Source: JAJDXO01 sp965221855 (GTDB lineage Bacteria > Pseudomonadota > Alphaproteobacteria > Rhodospirillales > UBA2165). Taken from it: 64,000 nt of DNA. Positions 24,911 through 34,083 of the stretch are shown here, piece after piece; position 1 is the stretch's first letter; every line of letters starts with the position of its first letter. The notes under the pieces were generated by a model. It was not told the origin of the DNA, did not search any database, and saw nothing but the letters and a program-made list of their open reading frames with translations. The translations under genes were made by a program, and so were the position numbers. Location: assembly GCA_965221855.1 (NCBI GenBank), contig CBDCSV010000004.1:18665-82664 (forward strand), in the 5' to 3' direction.

Positions 24911-25069
24911 TCAATTCTTTTTGGGTTGGCCGATTTTCGTTTCCCGATCGGCGGGCGGGCGCTCCAGTTTCTCGTTTGCGTCGGCTTGTGGGTTGGTCTC
25001 GCTGAACGCCTGACGCATGGCTTTCGCGAGCAAATCCATATTGTCGTCTGTCTGATTCCGCTGTCCCAT
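24911..25069 (-). CDS. Small hypothetical protein, 52 residues
   Basis: The short frame starts MGQRNQTDDNMDLLAKAMRQ and ends in a hydrophilic, lysine-containing tail. It lies opposite and just past the tRNA-like gene. The composition is protein-like (helical, charged), but there is no recognised family and no clear ribosome-binding site, so it could be chance. The remaining DNA up to the ISAs1 element (25070-25195) shows no gene. Confidence 0.28.
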   Translation of the reverse strand: MGQRNQTDDNMDLLAKAMRQAFSETNPQADANEKLERPPADRETKIGQPKKN

Positions 25070-25195
25070 CCAGTCACCAATTTAGCCCATTTTGACCCAT
25101 TGTATCCCACAATCCTTTAAAGGATGTCAAATCAAGCCCACCTTCGCAACCTAGTGGATGGACCGCGAACGATCAACCAATCATCGCCTTTTCGT

Positions 25196-26410
25196 CAGGG
25201 CAATCGCATTTGATTTGGTTCGTGAACGGAATGGCTTCGTAAACGGAATGGAAATGAGTATCGCTGCTGCTGGAGCTTCTTTGACGTTTGATGGAGGTTT
25301 CGGTGGAGAGATTTCGGGAGAGTTTTTCGGGTCTTGATGATCCGCGCACGGGCAACGCGTTGCGTCATGATCTTCTTGAGATGCTGTTCATGGCGCTGTG
25401 CGCGGCGCTGTGTGGAAGCACGTCGTGCGTTGACATGGCGGACTTCGCCGAGGCCAAGGAAGAGGTGCTGCGCGAGTTCCTGACCCTGCCCGCTGGCCCG
25501 CCCAGCCACGACACCTTCTCGCGGCTGTTCCGGTTGTTGGACCCGCGGGCCTTTCATGCCGCCTTCCAGCGCTTCATGTCCGATTTCGCGACCGCCCGGG
25601 CGGAGGTTGTTGCGATTGATGGCAAGAGCCTGAGGCGCTCCTTCGATCGGGCCTCCGGAACCTCGCCGCTCCACCTGGTCAGCGCCTGGGCCGCCGATCA
25701 GCGGCTGGTTCTAGGCCAGATGAACGTGGGCGCGAGCAACGAGATCACCGCCGTGCCGGCCTTGCTCAAGCTGCTCAGCCTCGAAGGCGCGGTGATGACC
25801 ATGGACGCCATGCACTGCCAGAGCGGCACGGCCCGCGACATCCACGAGGCCGGCGCCGATTACCTGATGGCGCTGAAGGCCAACCAGCCCGACCTTCTCG
25901 CCGACGTCAAACTGCTGCTGGACGATCCCCAGGCGCCCGCCGACGGCGTGGACCAGACGGTGGACGCCGGCCACGGCCGCATCGAAACCCGCCGCGCCGA
26001 GGTGCTGCACGATATGGACTGGCTCGCCGAAGCCCACCGGTGGCCGGCCCTGGCCGCTGTCGGCAAGGTCACCTCCAGCCGCGAGACCGACGGCCGGGCC
26101 ACGACAGCGGTGCGCTACTTCATCGCCTCCTGGCCGCTCACCGCCGACGAACTGAACCGCCTCGTCCGCGGACACTGGGGGATCGAGAACCAACTCCATT
26201 GGGTGCTCGATGTGGTCATGGACGAAGATCAGGCCCGAGCCCGCAAGGACAACGCCCCGGAAAACCTCGCTCTCCTCAGACGCCTCGCCCTCAACGTCAT
26301 CAAACGCAACAAGGACAAGGGATCAAACCGTCTCAAGTTCAATCGCGCCGGGTGGAGCGACAACTTCCTCCGAAAACTCATCGCCGAAATAGGCTAATGC
26401 GATTGCCCTG
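25196..26410. mobile_element. ISAs1-family insertion sequence, copy 1
   Basis: The element ends CAGGGCAATCGCATT and AATGCGATTGCCCTG are exact inverted repeats of 15 bp. The flanks carry GCCTTTTCG at 25186-25194 and 26411-26419, the target duplication, with one extra base on the left. An essentially identical copy lies inverted at 49710-50924. Confidence 0.9.
25291..26397 (+). CDS. ISAs1-family transposase, copy 1
   Basis: 368-residue IS4-type transposase. The N-terminal domain (FSGLDDPRTGNALRHDLLEM) is typical of ISAs1/H-repeat proteins. Catalytic region motifs are AEVVAIDGKSLRRSFDRA, VMTMDAMHCQ, YLMALKANQP and the C-terminal RGHWGIENQLHWVLDVVMDE. ATG 25291 is used; a TTG lies one codon upstream. 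It looks intact. Confidence 0.92.
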   Translation: MEVSVERFRESFSGLDDPRTGNALRHDLLEMLFMALCAALCGSTSCVDMADFAEAKEEVLREFLTLPAGPPSHDTFSRLFRLLDPRAFHAAFQRFMSDFATARAEVVAIDGKSLRRSFDRASGTSPLHLVSAWAADQRLVLGQMNVGASNEITAVPALLKLLSLEGAVMTMDAMHCQSGTARDIHEAGADYLMALKANQPDLLADVKLLLDDPQAPADGVDQTVDAGHGRIETRRAEVLHDMDWLAEAHRWPALAAVGKVTSSRETDGRATTAVRYFIASWPLTADELNRLVRGHWGIENQLHWVLDVVMDEDQARARKDNAPENLALLRRLALNVIKRNKDKGSNRLKFNRAGWSDNFLRKLIAEIG

Positions 26411-26485
26411 GCCTTTTCGGCTGGGTGTGCTAGTAACATCCGATCGAGGGCCTTGTCGTCGCGAGACCCCGATGGGAGCCTGTTA

Positions 26486-27421
26486 TTGTCCACCGCACTC
26501 TATACCCACCCGGTCTGCATCGAGCATCGGCCGGGCCCCGGTCACCCGGAATGCCCTGATCGTCTGCGGGCCATCCTCGATGCCCTCTCCGCCAACGAGT
26601 TCGACGGCCTCGACCGGCGGGAGGCGCCCGAGGCGACGGCTGAGATGCTGGAGCGCGCCCATTCGCCCGGCCACGTTTCGGCCATCCTCGACAATGTTCC
26701 CGAAACCGGGTTCCGGGCGCTGGATCCCGACACCTGTCTTTCACCGGCCTCCGGCCATGCGGCGCTGCGGGCGGCAGGCGGCGTGTGCGCGGCGGTGGAT
26801 GCCGTGGCCCGCGGCGAAGTGGCCAACGCCTTTTGCGCCGTCCGTCCTCCCGGCCATCATGCGGAAAGCCGCCGGGCCATGGGATTTTGCCTTTTCAGCA
26901 ATGTCGCCATCGGCGCGCTGCATGCACGGGCGGTTCACGGCCTCGAACGGATCGCGGTGGTGGATTTCGACGTCCATCACGGCAACGGCACCGAAGCCAT
27001 CCTGTCCGGGGCCGACGGCATGTTCTTCGCCTCCAGCCACCAGTTTCCCGCCTATCCGGGCACCGGTACGGAGAGCCGGGGCGATACGGTGATCAACGTG
27101 CCGCTGCCGCCGGGCGCCGGATCGGCCGAATTCCGGTCGGTTTACGGCGAGACCATCTTTCCGGCGCTGGAGATGTTCGCGCCGGAGATGATATTCGTGT
27201 CCGCCGGGTTTGACGCCCATCTCCGGGACCCGTTGTGCCAACTGGAACTGACCACCGACGACTTTGGGTGGGTCAGCCGGGAAATCGCGTCCGTCGCCGC
27301 ATCGTTCAGCGGGGGGAGGGTCGTCTCCAGCCTCGAAGGCGGATATGACCTTCAGGCGCTTGCCGATTCGGTTGCCGCCCATGTCCGGGTCTTGATTGCG
27401 GCGGGCGAAGCGGGATCGTAA
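26486..27421 (+). CDS. Histone deacetylase family protein
   Basis: Zinc-dependent deacetylase of the HDAC/AcuC/acetylpolyamine amidohydrolase superfamily. HRPGPGHPECPDRL is the family N-terminus. RPPGHHAESRRAMGFCLFSN contains the catalytic His-His pair, and VVDFDVHHGNGTEAI supplies the zinc-binding Asp and His. The later SAGFDAHLRDPL holds the second zinc Asp, and SLEGGYDLQAL closes the domain. TTG 26486 is chosen because it gives the usual N-terminus (STALYTHP); an upstream in-frame GTG at 26453 is possible. The substrate is probably an acetylated amine or protein. xseB follows after 28 bp. Confidence 0.9.
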   Translation: MSTALYTHPVCIEHRPGPGHPECPDRLRAILDALSANEFDGLDRREAPEATAEMLERAHSPGHVSAILDNVPETGFRALDPDTCLSPASGHAALRAAGGVCAAVDAVARGEVANAFCAVRPPGHHAESRRAMGFCLFSNVAIGALHARAVHGLERIAVVDFDVHHGNGTEAILSGADGMFFASSHQFPAYPGTGTESRGDTVINVPLPPGAGSAEFRSVYGETIFPALEMFAPEMIFVSAGFDAHLRDPLCQLELTTDDFGWVSREIASVAASFSGGRVVSSLEGGYDLQALADSVAAHVRVLIAAGEAGS

Positions 27422-27449
27422 ACTTCGCCGGTCATTTCAGGGGAGATTC

Positions 27450-27704
27450 ATGGCTGAGAAGAACGAAGATGCCGCCATCGCCAAGCTGAGCTTCGAGGAG
27501 GCGTTGGCGGAACTGGAGGAAATCGTCGGCGCGCTCGAGGACGGCGACAGCGATCTGGACAAGGCGATCACCGCCTACGAGCGGGGGACCAAGCTGAAGA
27601 AGCATTGCGAAGCCAAGCTCAAGGAAGCCAAGGCCCGCATAGACAAGATCAGCGTCGATCCCGAAGGCAATCCGGCGACGGAACCGGCCGATATCGATCA
27701 GTGA
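27450..27704 (+). CDS. xseB: Exodeoxyribonuclease VII small subunit
   Basis: 84-residue XseB, which assembles with XseA into the single-strand exonuclease. The signature SFEEALAELEEIVGALEDGDSDLDKAITAYERG spans residues 14-46, followed by the coiled helix KKHCEAKLKEAKARID. A GGGGAGA ribosome-binding site precedes ATG 27450. Its stop overlaps the ispA start (GTGA), the usual alphaproteobacterial xseB-ispA-dxs order. Confidence 0.94.
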   Translation: MAEKNEDAAIAKLSFEEALAELEEIVGALEDGDSDLDKAITAYERGTKLKKHCEAKLKEAKARIDKISVDPEGNPATEPADIDQ

Positions 27705-28597
27705 GCGCAACCTCCGAATTTGAAACGGCGCTGGCGCGCTCGGCCGAGGCCGTCGAGGACTGTCTCGCCGGCCTGCTGCCCGACGGCGACGGTCACGAGG
27801 AGCGGGTCATGGAGGCGATGCGCTACTCGTCCCTCGGCGGCGGCAAGCGCATCCGGCCGTTTCTGGTGATGGCCGGGGCGGACATGTTCAACGTGTCGCG
27901 CGAGCGCTCCGAACGGGTCGCCGCGGCCATCGAAATGGTTCATACCTATTCGCTGATCCATGATGATTTGCCGGCCATGGATGATGACGACCTGCGGCGG
28001 GGCCAGCCCACGTGCCACGTGAAATTCGACGAAGCGACGGCCATCCTCGCCGGCGACGCGCTCCTGACCCTGGCCTTCGAAGTCGTTACCGACCCGGATA
28101 CCCATCCCAACTCGGACGTGCGCTGCGACCTGGCGCTTGAAATGGCCAGGGCGGCGGGGGCGCAGGGCATGGTTGGCGGGCAAATGATCGATTTGGTTGC
28201 GGAAGATCGCGATTTCAACGTCGCCGAGATCACCCGCCTCCAGAGGATGAAGACCGGCGCGCTGATCAATTTCGCCTGTGCCGCCGGGGGGATTCTCGGC
28301 CGCGCGACGGATCATCAAATGCATATGCTGAGCGCCTATGCCCATGATTTGGGTCTCGCCTTCCAGATCGTCGACGATTTGCTCGACGTGGAGGGGGATA
28401 CGGCGGTGCTGGGCAAAACGGCGGGCAAGGACGAGGCGGCCGGAAAGGCGACGTTCGTCTCCCTTTTGGGGGCCGAGAGGGCCCGCGAACAGGCCCGGAT
28501 GCTGGCCGATCAGGCCGCCGCACATTTGGGGCCGTTCGACGACAAGGCGGCGAATTTGTGCCAACTCGCGGATTTTGTTGTAAATCGGCGAAACTGA
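27701..28597 (+). CDS. ispA: Farnesyl diphosphate synthase (polyprenyl synthetase)
   Basis: 298-residue chain-elongating prenyltransferase that makes farnesyl diphosphate from isopentenyl and dimethylallyl diphosphate. GGGKRIRPFLV is the substrate-binding motif. The first Asp-rich motif is HDDLPAMDDDDLRRG and the second is FQIVDDLLDV near residue 225. GTG 27701 overlaps the xseB stop. It feeds the isoprenoid pathway together with dxs just downstream. Confidence 0.94.
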   Translation: MSATSEFETALARSAEAVEDCLAGLLPDGDGHEERVMEAMRYSSLGGGKRIRPFLVMAGADMFNVSRERSERVAAAIEMVHTYSLIHDDLPAMDDDDLRRGQPTCHVKFDEATAILAGDALLTLAFEVVTDPDTHPNSDVRCDLALEMARAAGAQGMVGGQMIDLVAEDRDFNVAEITRLQRMKTGALINFACAAGGILGRATDHQMHMLSAYAHDLGLAFQIVDDLLDVEGDTAVLGKTAGKDEAAGKATFVSLLGAERAREQARMLADQAAAHLGPFDDKAANLCQLADFVVNRRN

Positions 28598-28669
28598 GGT
28601 ATAGAATCAGAGTATATCAAGCACTTAGGTCGTAGTTTCGACCCTCGGCCAACTGGGGATCAGAACCGA

Positions 28670-30607
28670 ATGAGCGAAACGCCGCTTCTCGATACCGTCA
28701 ACTATCCCGCCGATTTGCGGGAGTTCGATCCCGACCAGCTCAAGCAGTTGGCGGATGAACTCAGGTCCGAGACCATCGACGTGGTTTCCCATATCGGCGG
28801 GCACCTCGGAGCCAGCCTCGGCGTGGTCGAGTTGACCGTCGCGCTTCACCATATCTTCAACACCCCGGACGACCGGTTGATCTGGGACGTCAGCCACCAG
28901 GCCTATCCCCACAAAATTCTTACCGGACGGCGGGATCGCATCCTCACCCTGCGGCAGGGCGGGGGATTGTCGGGCTTCACCAAGCGCACCGAGAGCGAGT
29001 ATGACCCGTTCGGCGCGGCCCACAGCTCGACCTCCATTTCGGCCGGGCTCGGCATGGCCGTGGCGCGGGACCTCGACGGCGGCTCCAGAAACATCGTGTG
29101 CGTCATCGGCGATGGCGCCATGAGCGCCGGCATGGCCTATGAGGCGATGAACAATGCCGGTTCGATGGATTCGCGGCTGATCGTGATCCTCAACGACAAC
29201 GATATGTCCATCGCCCCGGCGGTGGGCGCCATGAGCGCCTATCTGTCCAGGCTGATCTCGTCCAAGCCCTACCGGTCGCTCCGCCACTTCGCCAGGGAGA
29301 CGGCGAGCAAGTTGCCGCGCCGGCTCGAAGTTACCGCCCTGCGGGCCGAGGAATACGCCCGCGGCATTCTCACCGGCGGCACCCTGTTCGAGGAGTTGGG
29401 CTTCTTCTATGTCGGCCCCATCGACGGCCACAACGTGGACCACCTGCTCCCGGTTCTGAAGAACCTTCGGGATTCGGAAGTGGACGGTCCGGTCCTGCTT
29501 CATGTCGTCACCGAGAAGGGGCACGGCTACGAGCCCGCCGAGAACGCCGCCGACAGGTTTCACGGCGTTTCCAAGTTCGACGTGGTTACCGGTGAGCAAA
29601 ACAAGCCGACCCCCAACGCGCCGTCCTATACCGGCGTCTTCGCCGAGTCCCTGATCAAGCAGGCCGAGAAGGACGACAAGATCGTCGCGGTGACGGCGGC
29701 GATGCCGTCGGGCACGGGCCTCGACAAGTTCGGCAAGGTTTTCCCGGAACGCACCTTCGATGTCGGCATTGCCGAACAGCACGCGGTAACGTTCGGCGCC
29801 GGTCTCGCCACCGAGGGCTACAGGCCGTTCGTCGCCATCTACTCCACCTTCCTGCAGCGCGGCTACGACCAGATCGTCCATGACGTGGCGATCCAGAAGC
29901 TGCCAGTGCGCTTCGCCATCGACCGGGCGGGGCTGGTCGGCGCCGACGGCGCCACCCACGCCGGGTCCTACGACATCAACTATCTCGCGTGCCTGCCCGA
30001 TTTCGTGGTCATGGCGGCCGCCGACGAGGCGGAGCTGGTCCATATGGTGGCGACCGCCGCCGAAATCGACGACCGGCCGTCGTCGTTCCGCTATCCGCGC
30101 GGCGAGGGGACCGGGGTGGAGATGCCCGAGATGGGCGTGCCGCTGGACATCGGCAAGGGCCGGATCATCCGGGAAGGAACGGCGGTAGCCATCCTGAGCT
30201 TCGGAACCCGGCTGAGCGAGGTGCTGCTGGCGGCGGAGGACCTTGCCGCCCGCGGACTGACGACGACCGTGGCCGATGCGCGGTTCTGCAAGCCCCTGGA
30301 CGAGGACCTGGTGGTGCGCCTGGCCAAGGAGCACGAGGTGCTGATCACCATCGAGGAAGGCGCCATCGGCGGCTTCGCGGCGCACGTCATGCAATGCCTG
30401 GCGGCCAAGGGCATCATGGATGGCGGCCTCAAGATCCGGCCGATGATCCTGCCCGATATGTTCTTCGATCAAGACAAGCCCGAGCTTCAATATCAGCTCG
30501 CCGGGCTTCGCACCGCCGATATCGTCGCCACCGCCCTGGGCGCGCTGGGACTGGAAGGGGACGCCGGGGCGGAACAGGACGGCGCCCACCAGCCCGCCCG
30601 CGCCTGA
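28670..30607 (+). CDS. dxs: 1-deoxy-D-xylulose-5-phosphate synthase
   Basis: 645-residue thiamine-diphosphate enzyme that condenses pyruvate and glyceraldehyde 3-phosphate, the first step of the non-mevalonate pathway. The TPP-binding motif is GDGAMSAGMAYEAMNNAG near residue 150. IAEQHAVTFGAGLA contains the catalytic Glu and the transketolase Pyr-domain motif. The C-terminal regulatory domain starts near 520. The length is normal. It sits in an xseB-ispA-dxs-tlyA run. Confidence 0.96.
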   Translation: MSETPLLDTVNYPADLREFDPDQLKQLADELRSETIDVVSHIGGHLGASLGVVELTVALHHIFNTPDDRLIWDVSHQAYPHKILTGRRDRILTLRQGGGLSGFTKRTESEYDPFGAAHSSTSISAGLGMAVARDLDGGSRNIVCVIGDGAMSAGMAYEAMNNAGSMDSRLIVILNDNDMSIAPAVGAMSAYLSRLISSKPYRSLRHFARETASKLPRRLEVTALRAEEYARGILTGGTLFEELGFFYVGPIDGHNVDHLLPVLKNLRDSEVDGPVLLHVVTEKGHGYEPAENAADRFHGVSKFDVVTGEQNKPTPNAPSYTGVFAESLIKQAEKDDKIVAVTAAMPSGTGLDKFGKVFPERTFDVGIAEQHAVTFGAGLATEGYRPFVAIYSTFLQRGYDQIVHDVAIQKLPVRFAIDRAGLVGADGATHAGSYDINYLACLPDFVVMAAADEAELVHMVATAAEIDDRPSSFRYPRGEGTGVEMPEMGVPLDIGKGRIIREGTAVAILSFGTRLSEVLLAAEDLAARGLTTTVADARFCKPLDEDLVVRLAKEHEVLITIEEGAIGGFAAHVMQCLAAKGIMDGGLKIRPMILPDMFFDQDKPELQYQLAGLRTADIVATALGALGLEGDAGAEQDGAHQPARA

Positions 30608-30621
30608 GGCGCACCGAAGCC

Positions 30622-31404
30622 ATGGCGAGGCCCGCCGGCGCGGGGCGCAAGAAGACAAGCTCGACTTCCAAACGCAGACTGGACCAGTTGCTGGTCGACC
30701 GCGGCCTCGCGGACAGCCGGGCGCGCGCGCAATCGACCGTCATGGCCGGCCTGGTGTATTCCGGCGAGACCCGCCTGGACAAACCGGGGACGCGGATCGC
30801 CGAGGATGCGCCCCTCGACGTGCGGGGCCGGGATCATCCCTGGGTGTCGCGAGGCGGCCTGAAACTCGATCATGGGCTGACCGAATTCGGGATCGATCCG
30901 TCGGACAAGGTGTGCATCGACGTCGGCGCGTCCACCGGCGGATTTACCGACGTGCTGTTGAGCCGGGGCGCCGCACGGGTTTACGCGGTCGATGTCGGTC
31001 ACGGCCAGCTCGCCTGGAAGCTCCGCCGGGACGAGCGCGTGGTGGTCCTGGAGCGGACCAACGCTCGCCATCTGTCGCCGGACGACATTCCGGCGCCGGT
31101 GGACGTGGTGGTATGCGACGCCAGCTTCATCGGCCTGAAGACGGTATTGCCGGCTGCGCTGGCCCTGGCGGCGCCCGGGGCCCGCCTCGTCGCCCTGATC
31201 AAGCCCCAGTTCGAGGTCGGCAAGGAGCAGGTCGGCCGGAAAGGCGTGGTTCGCGACCCGGCGCTCCATCGGGCGGTGTGCGACGACATCCGGGGCTGGC
31301 TGGACTCGCTCCCCGGCTGGTCGGTCATCGGACTGAGCGAAAGCCCCGTCAAGGGTCCGGAAGGAAACGCCGAGTTCCTGATCGCCGGGAGGAAGTCCGG
31401 TTAG
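30622..31404 (+). CDS. tlyA: TlyA-family rRNA 2'-O-methyltransferase
   Basis: 260-residue protein with an N-terminal S4 RNA-binding domain (RLDQLLVDRGLADSRARAQS, residues 14-33) and a FtsJ-like methyltransferase domain. The SAM motif is CIDVGASTGGFTDVLL near residue 95, and KPQFEVG is a catalytic-region motif. TlyA proteins methylate 16S/23S rRNA ribose and are also annotated as haemolysins. ATG 30622 follows dxs by 14 bp. The stop overlaps the convergent peroxidase gene by four bases. Confidence 0.92.
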   Translation: MARPAGAGRKKTSSTSKRRLDQLLVDRGLADSRARAQSTVMAGLVYSGETRLDKPGTRIAEDAPLDVRGRDHPWVSRGGLKLDHGLTEFGIDPSDKVCIDVGASTGGFTDVLLSRGAARVYAVDVGHGQLAWKLRRDERVVVLERTNARHLSPDDIPAPVDVVVCDASFIGLKTVLPAALALAAPGARLVALIKPQFEVGKEQVGRKGVVRDPALHRAVCDDIRGWLDSLPGWSVIGLSESPVKGPEGNAEFLIAGRKSG

Positions 31405-31979
31405 CGGTCCATCCTGTGGTAGTCCGCATTGGGCATCATGTCGAGCCCGTGCGCCATGCGATTGGTGTAGTTGAAGAACGCCGCCGTATCGCAGATGTCG
31501 AAGATATCCTGCTCGGTGAAGCCCGCGTCGCGGAGCGACCGGCGGTCGGCCTCGGCGATGTCGTGGGGGGCCTCGGTGAGCTTCCAGGCAAAATCGAGCA
31601 TCGCCCGCTGGCGGGGCTCGAGCTCCGCGACCCGGTAGTTCATCACCATCATTTCACCGAGTTCGGGATCGCCGGAGAGTTGGCGGACGGCCTGACCGTG
31701 GGCGACCAGGCAGTAGTAGCAGCGGTTCACCGACGAGACGACCACCGCGATCATCTCGCGCTCGAGCTTGGAGAGGCCGCAGGCGTCCTCATCCAACATC
31801 AGCGTGTTGTAGAACGCGGTGAAGTTGCGGAACTTCTCGATATTTCCGGTGTAGGCGCGGAGCACGTTCGGCACAAGTCCGAGCTTTTCCTCGCAGATGG
31901 CGAAGTACTTTTTGGTGTCCTCGTCCAGGGTCTCCGGGTCGGGAAGGGGGACGCGGACGATGTGACCGGGCTGGGGCAT
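31401..31979 (-). CDS. Peroxidase-related enzyme, carboxymuconolactone decarboxylase/AhpD-like
   Basis: 192-residue all-helical protein of the AhpD-like fold. The redox motif is CYYCLVAHG near residues 87-95, a CxxC with a downstream His as in alkylhydroperoxidase D. It probably reduces peroxides via its thiol pair. It lies 13 bp downstream of aroC in a fabI-aroC run and overlaps the convergent tlyA end. Confidence 0.88.
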   Translation of the reverse strand: MPQPGHIVRVPLPDPETLDEDTKKYFAICEEKLGLVPNVLRAYTGNIEKFRNFTAFYNTLMLDEDACGLSKLEREMIAVVVSSVNRCYYCLVAHGQAVRQLSGDPELGEMMVMNYRVAELEPRQRAMLDFAWKLTEAPHDIAEADRRSLRDAGFTEQDIFDICDTAAFFNYTNRMAHGLDMMPNADYHRMDR

Positions 31980-31992
31980 GGCGCCGCGCCGG

Positions 31993-33069
31993 CTAGACCC
32001 TGCCGCCGATGGCGCGATGGCGCAGCAGGTGATCCGCCAGCACGCAGGCGACCATGGCCTCGCCCACCGGGACGGCCCGGATGCCGACGCACGGGTCGTG
32101 ACGGCCCTTGGTCGACACCTTGGCGTTTCTGCCTTTGGTGGTCACCGTATCCCGCGGGGTGAGAATCGAACTGGTCGGCTTGACGGCGAAGCGGGCCACC
32201 ACGTCCTGGCCGGACGATATCCCGCCGAGGACGCCGCCCGCCTTGTTGGAGAGGAACTGGGGCCTTCCGCCCTTCATCCGCATCTCGTCCGCGTTTTCCT
32301 CGCCGCTGAGGCGCGCCGCCTCGAACCCGGCGCCGATCTCGACCCCTTTGACGGCGTTGATGCTCATCAGCGCCTTGGCGATATCGGCGTCCAGCTTGCC
32401 GTAAACGGGATCTCCCAGCCCGGCCGGCACGCCCGAGGCGACGATCTCGATCACCGCGCCGGTCGAGGAACCGGTTTTCCGCACGCCGTCCAGGTACGCC
32501 GCCCAGTGTTCGGCGGCCTTGGCGTCCGGGCACCAGAAGGGGTTCTCGCCGATCTGGCCCCACCGCCATTTGTTGCGGTCGATGCCGTGCGGGCCCATCT
32601 GGACGAGCGCGCCCCGGACCTTGATCCTCGAGCCCAGGATTTTGCGCGCCACGGCGCCCGCCGCCACCCGGCAGGCGGTCTCCCGGGCGCTGGCCCGGCC
32701 GCTGCCGCGATAGTCCCGGAAGCCGTACTTCGCATCGTAGGTGAAGTCGGCGTGCCCCGGCCGGTAGAGATTCTTTATGGCGTCATAGTCCTTGGAGCGC
32801 GCGTCCGTATTCTCGATCAGCACCGCAATGGGCGCTCCGGTGGTCTTGCCCTCGAAAGTGCCGGACAGAATCCGGGCCTTGTCGGCTTCCTTGCGCTGGG
32901 TGGTGAACCTGGATTGGCCGGGCCGGCGCTTGTCCAGCCATACCTGCAGATCGTCTTCGCCGAGCTTCAGGCCGGGCGGCGTGCCGTCGATCACACAGCC
33001 GATGGCCGGGCCATGGCTTTCGCCGAAGGTGGTAAATCTGAATAATTCCCCGAAGGAGTTGCCGGCCAT
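31993..33069 (-). CDS. aroC: Chorismate synthase
   Basis: 358-residue flavin-dependent enzyme that converts 5-enolpyruvylshikimate 3-phosphate to chorismate, the last common step of aromatic biosynthesis. The family signatures are GESHGPAIGCVIDGTPPG at the N-terminus, RPGHADFTYDAKYGFRDYRG with the flanking RASARETA, and GGISSGQDVVARFAVKPTSS near the C-terminus. It starts 3 bp after the fabI stop. Confidence 0.95.
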   Translation of the reverse strand: MAGNSFGELFRFTTFGESHGPAIGCVIDGTPPGLKLGEDDLQVWLDKRRPGQSRFTTQRKEADKARILSGTFEGKTTGAPIAVLIENTDARSKDYDAIKNLYRPGHADFTYDAKYGFRDYRGSGRASARETACRVAAGAVARKILGSRIKVRGALVQMGPHGIDRNKWRWGQIGENPFWCPDAKAAEHWAAYLDGVRKTGSSTGAVIEIVASGVPAGLGDPVYGKLDADIAKALMSINAVKGVEIGAGFEAARLSGEENADEMRMKGGRPQFLSNKAGGVLGGISSGQDVVARFAVKPTSSILTPRDTVTTKGRNAKVSTKGRHDPCVGIRAVPVGEAMVACVLADHLLRHRAIGGRV

Positions 33070-33072
33070 GCC

Positions 33073-33903
33073 TCAGGCTGCTTCCGAACCGTTGGACACC
33101 GTCATGTCCGGCGCATCGATCGCCTTCATGCCGACGATGTTGTAGCCGCAATCCACGTGATGGGTTTCGCCGGTGACGCCGGATGACAGGTCGCTGAGCA
33201 GGTAGAGCCCGGCGCCGCCGACGTCCTCGCCGGTAACGTTGCGCCTGAGCGGCGAATTGTATTCGTTCCATTTGAGGATATAGCGGAAATCGCCGATGCC
33301 CGACGCCGCCAGGGTCTTCATCGGTCCGGCGGAGATGGCGTTGACCCTGATGCCCCGGCCGCCGAGATCTTCGGCGAGATAACGCACGCTGGCCTCGAGG
33401 GCCGCCTTGGCGACGCCCATGACGTTGTAGTGGGGCATGACCCGCTCGGATCCGGCATAGGTGAGGGTGACCAGCGAGCCGCCATCGGTCATCAGTTCCT
33501 GCGCCCGCCGGCAGAGGGCGGTGAACGAGTAGCACGAGATGAGCATGGTCCGGGAGAAGTTCTCCGGGGTGGTATCCAGATATTTCCCCTTGAGCTCTTC
33601 CTTGTCCGAATAGGCGATGGCGTGGACCAGGAAGTCGAGTTTTCCCCATCTGGATTTGAGCTCGGCGAACACCGCATCGACGCCGGCATCGTCGGTGACG
33701 TCACAGGGCAGCACCAGGTCCGAACCGATCCCTTCGGCGAGCGGCTTGACCCGCTTCAACAGGGCATCGCCCTGGTAGGTGAACGCCAGTTCCGCCCCTT
33801 GCGCGTGCACGGCCCGTGAGATGGCCCAGGCCAGCGATCGGTCGTTCGCCACGCCCATGACCAGGCCCTTTTTTCCGGCCATCAGGCCCGAGCTATCGCT
33901 CAT
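33073..33903 (-). CDS. fabI: Enoyl-[acyl-carrier-protein] reductase (NADH)
   Basis: 276-residue short-chain dehydrogenase that performs the last reduction of type II fatty-acid elongation. GLVMGVANDRSLAWAISRA is the FabI-type nucleotide-binding start. The catalytic Tyr-x6-Lys is in HYNVMGVAKAALEASVRYLA. SAGPMKTLAASGI follows. The length is normal. It heads the fabI-aroC-peroxidase operon. Confidence 0.95.
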   Translation of the reverse strand: MSDSSGLMAGKKGLVMGVANDRSLAWAISRAVHAQGAELAFTYQGDALLKRVKPLAEGIGSDLVLPCDVTDDAGVDAVFAELKSRWGKLDFLVHAIAYSDKEELKGKYLDTTPENFSRTMLISCYSFTALCRRAQELMTDGGSLVTLTYAGSERVMPHYNVMGVAKAALEASVRYLAEDLGGRGIRVNAISAGPMKTLAASGIGDFRYILKWNEYNSPLRRNVTGEDVGGAGLYLLSDLSSGVTGETHHVDCGYNIVGMKAIDAPDMTVSNGSEAA

Positions 33904-34083
33904 TTACGCCTCGTTTTGACGATGTTGTTCCGGGGGACAGCATATGAAAATCGCCTCGTTGCGGCGAGAAAAACCTTATCGCGGGCCGATGTTCAAGCGC
34001 GGCGGGCGCTTAGGCGGTTTGTCCCAAGCGTCCGTTCGTCCGCAAACATGGCGCGCCGGCGAATCGCCGGGCAGGAATCTCGT

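Noticed and set aside
26040..27092. 350-codon plus-strand frame over the ISAs1 end and the deacetylase gene
   Set aside because: It is an out-of-frame shadow of both genes, rich in Arg, Pro and Ser, and crosses the IS border.
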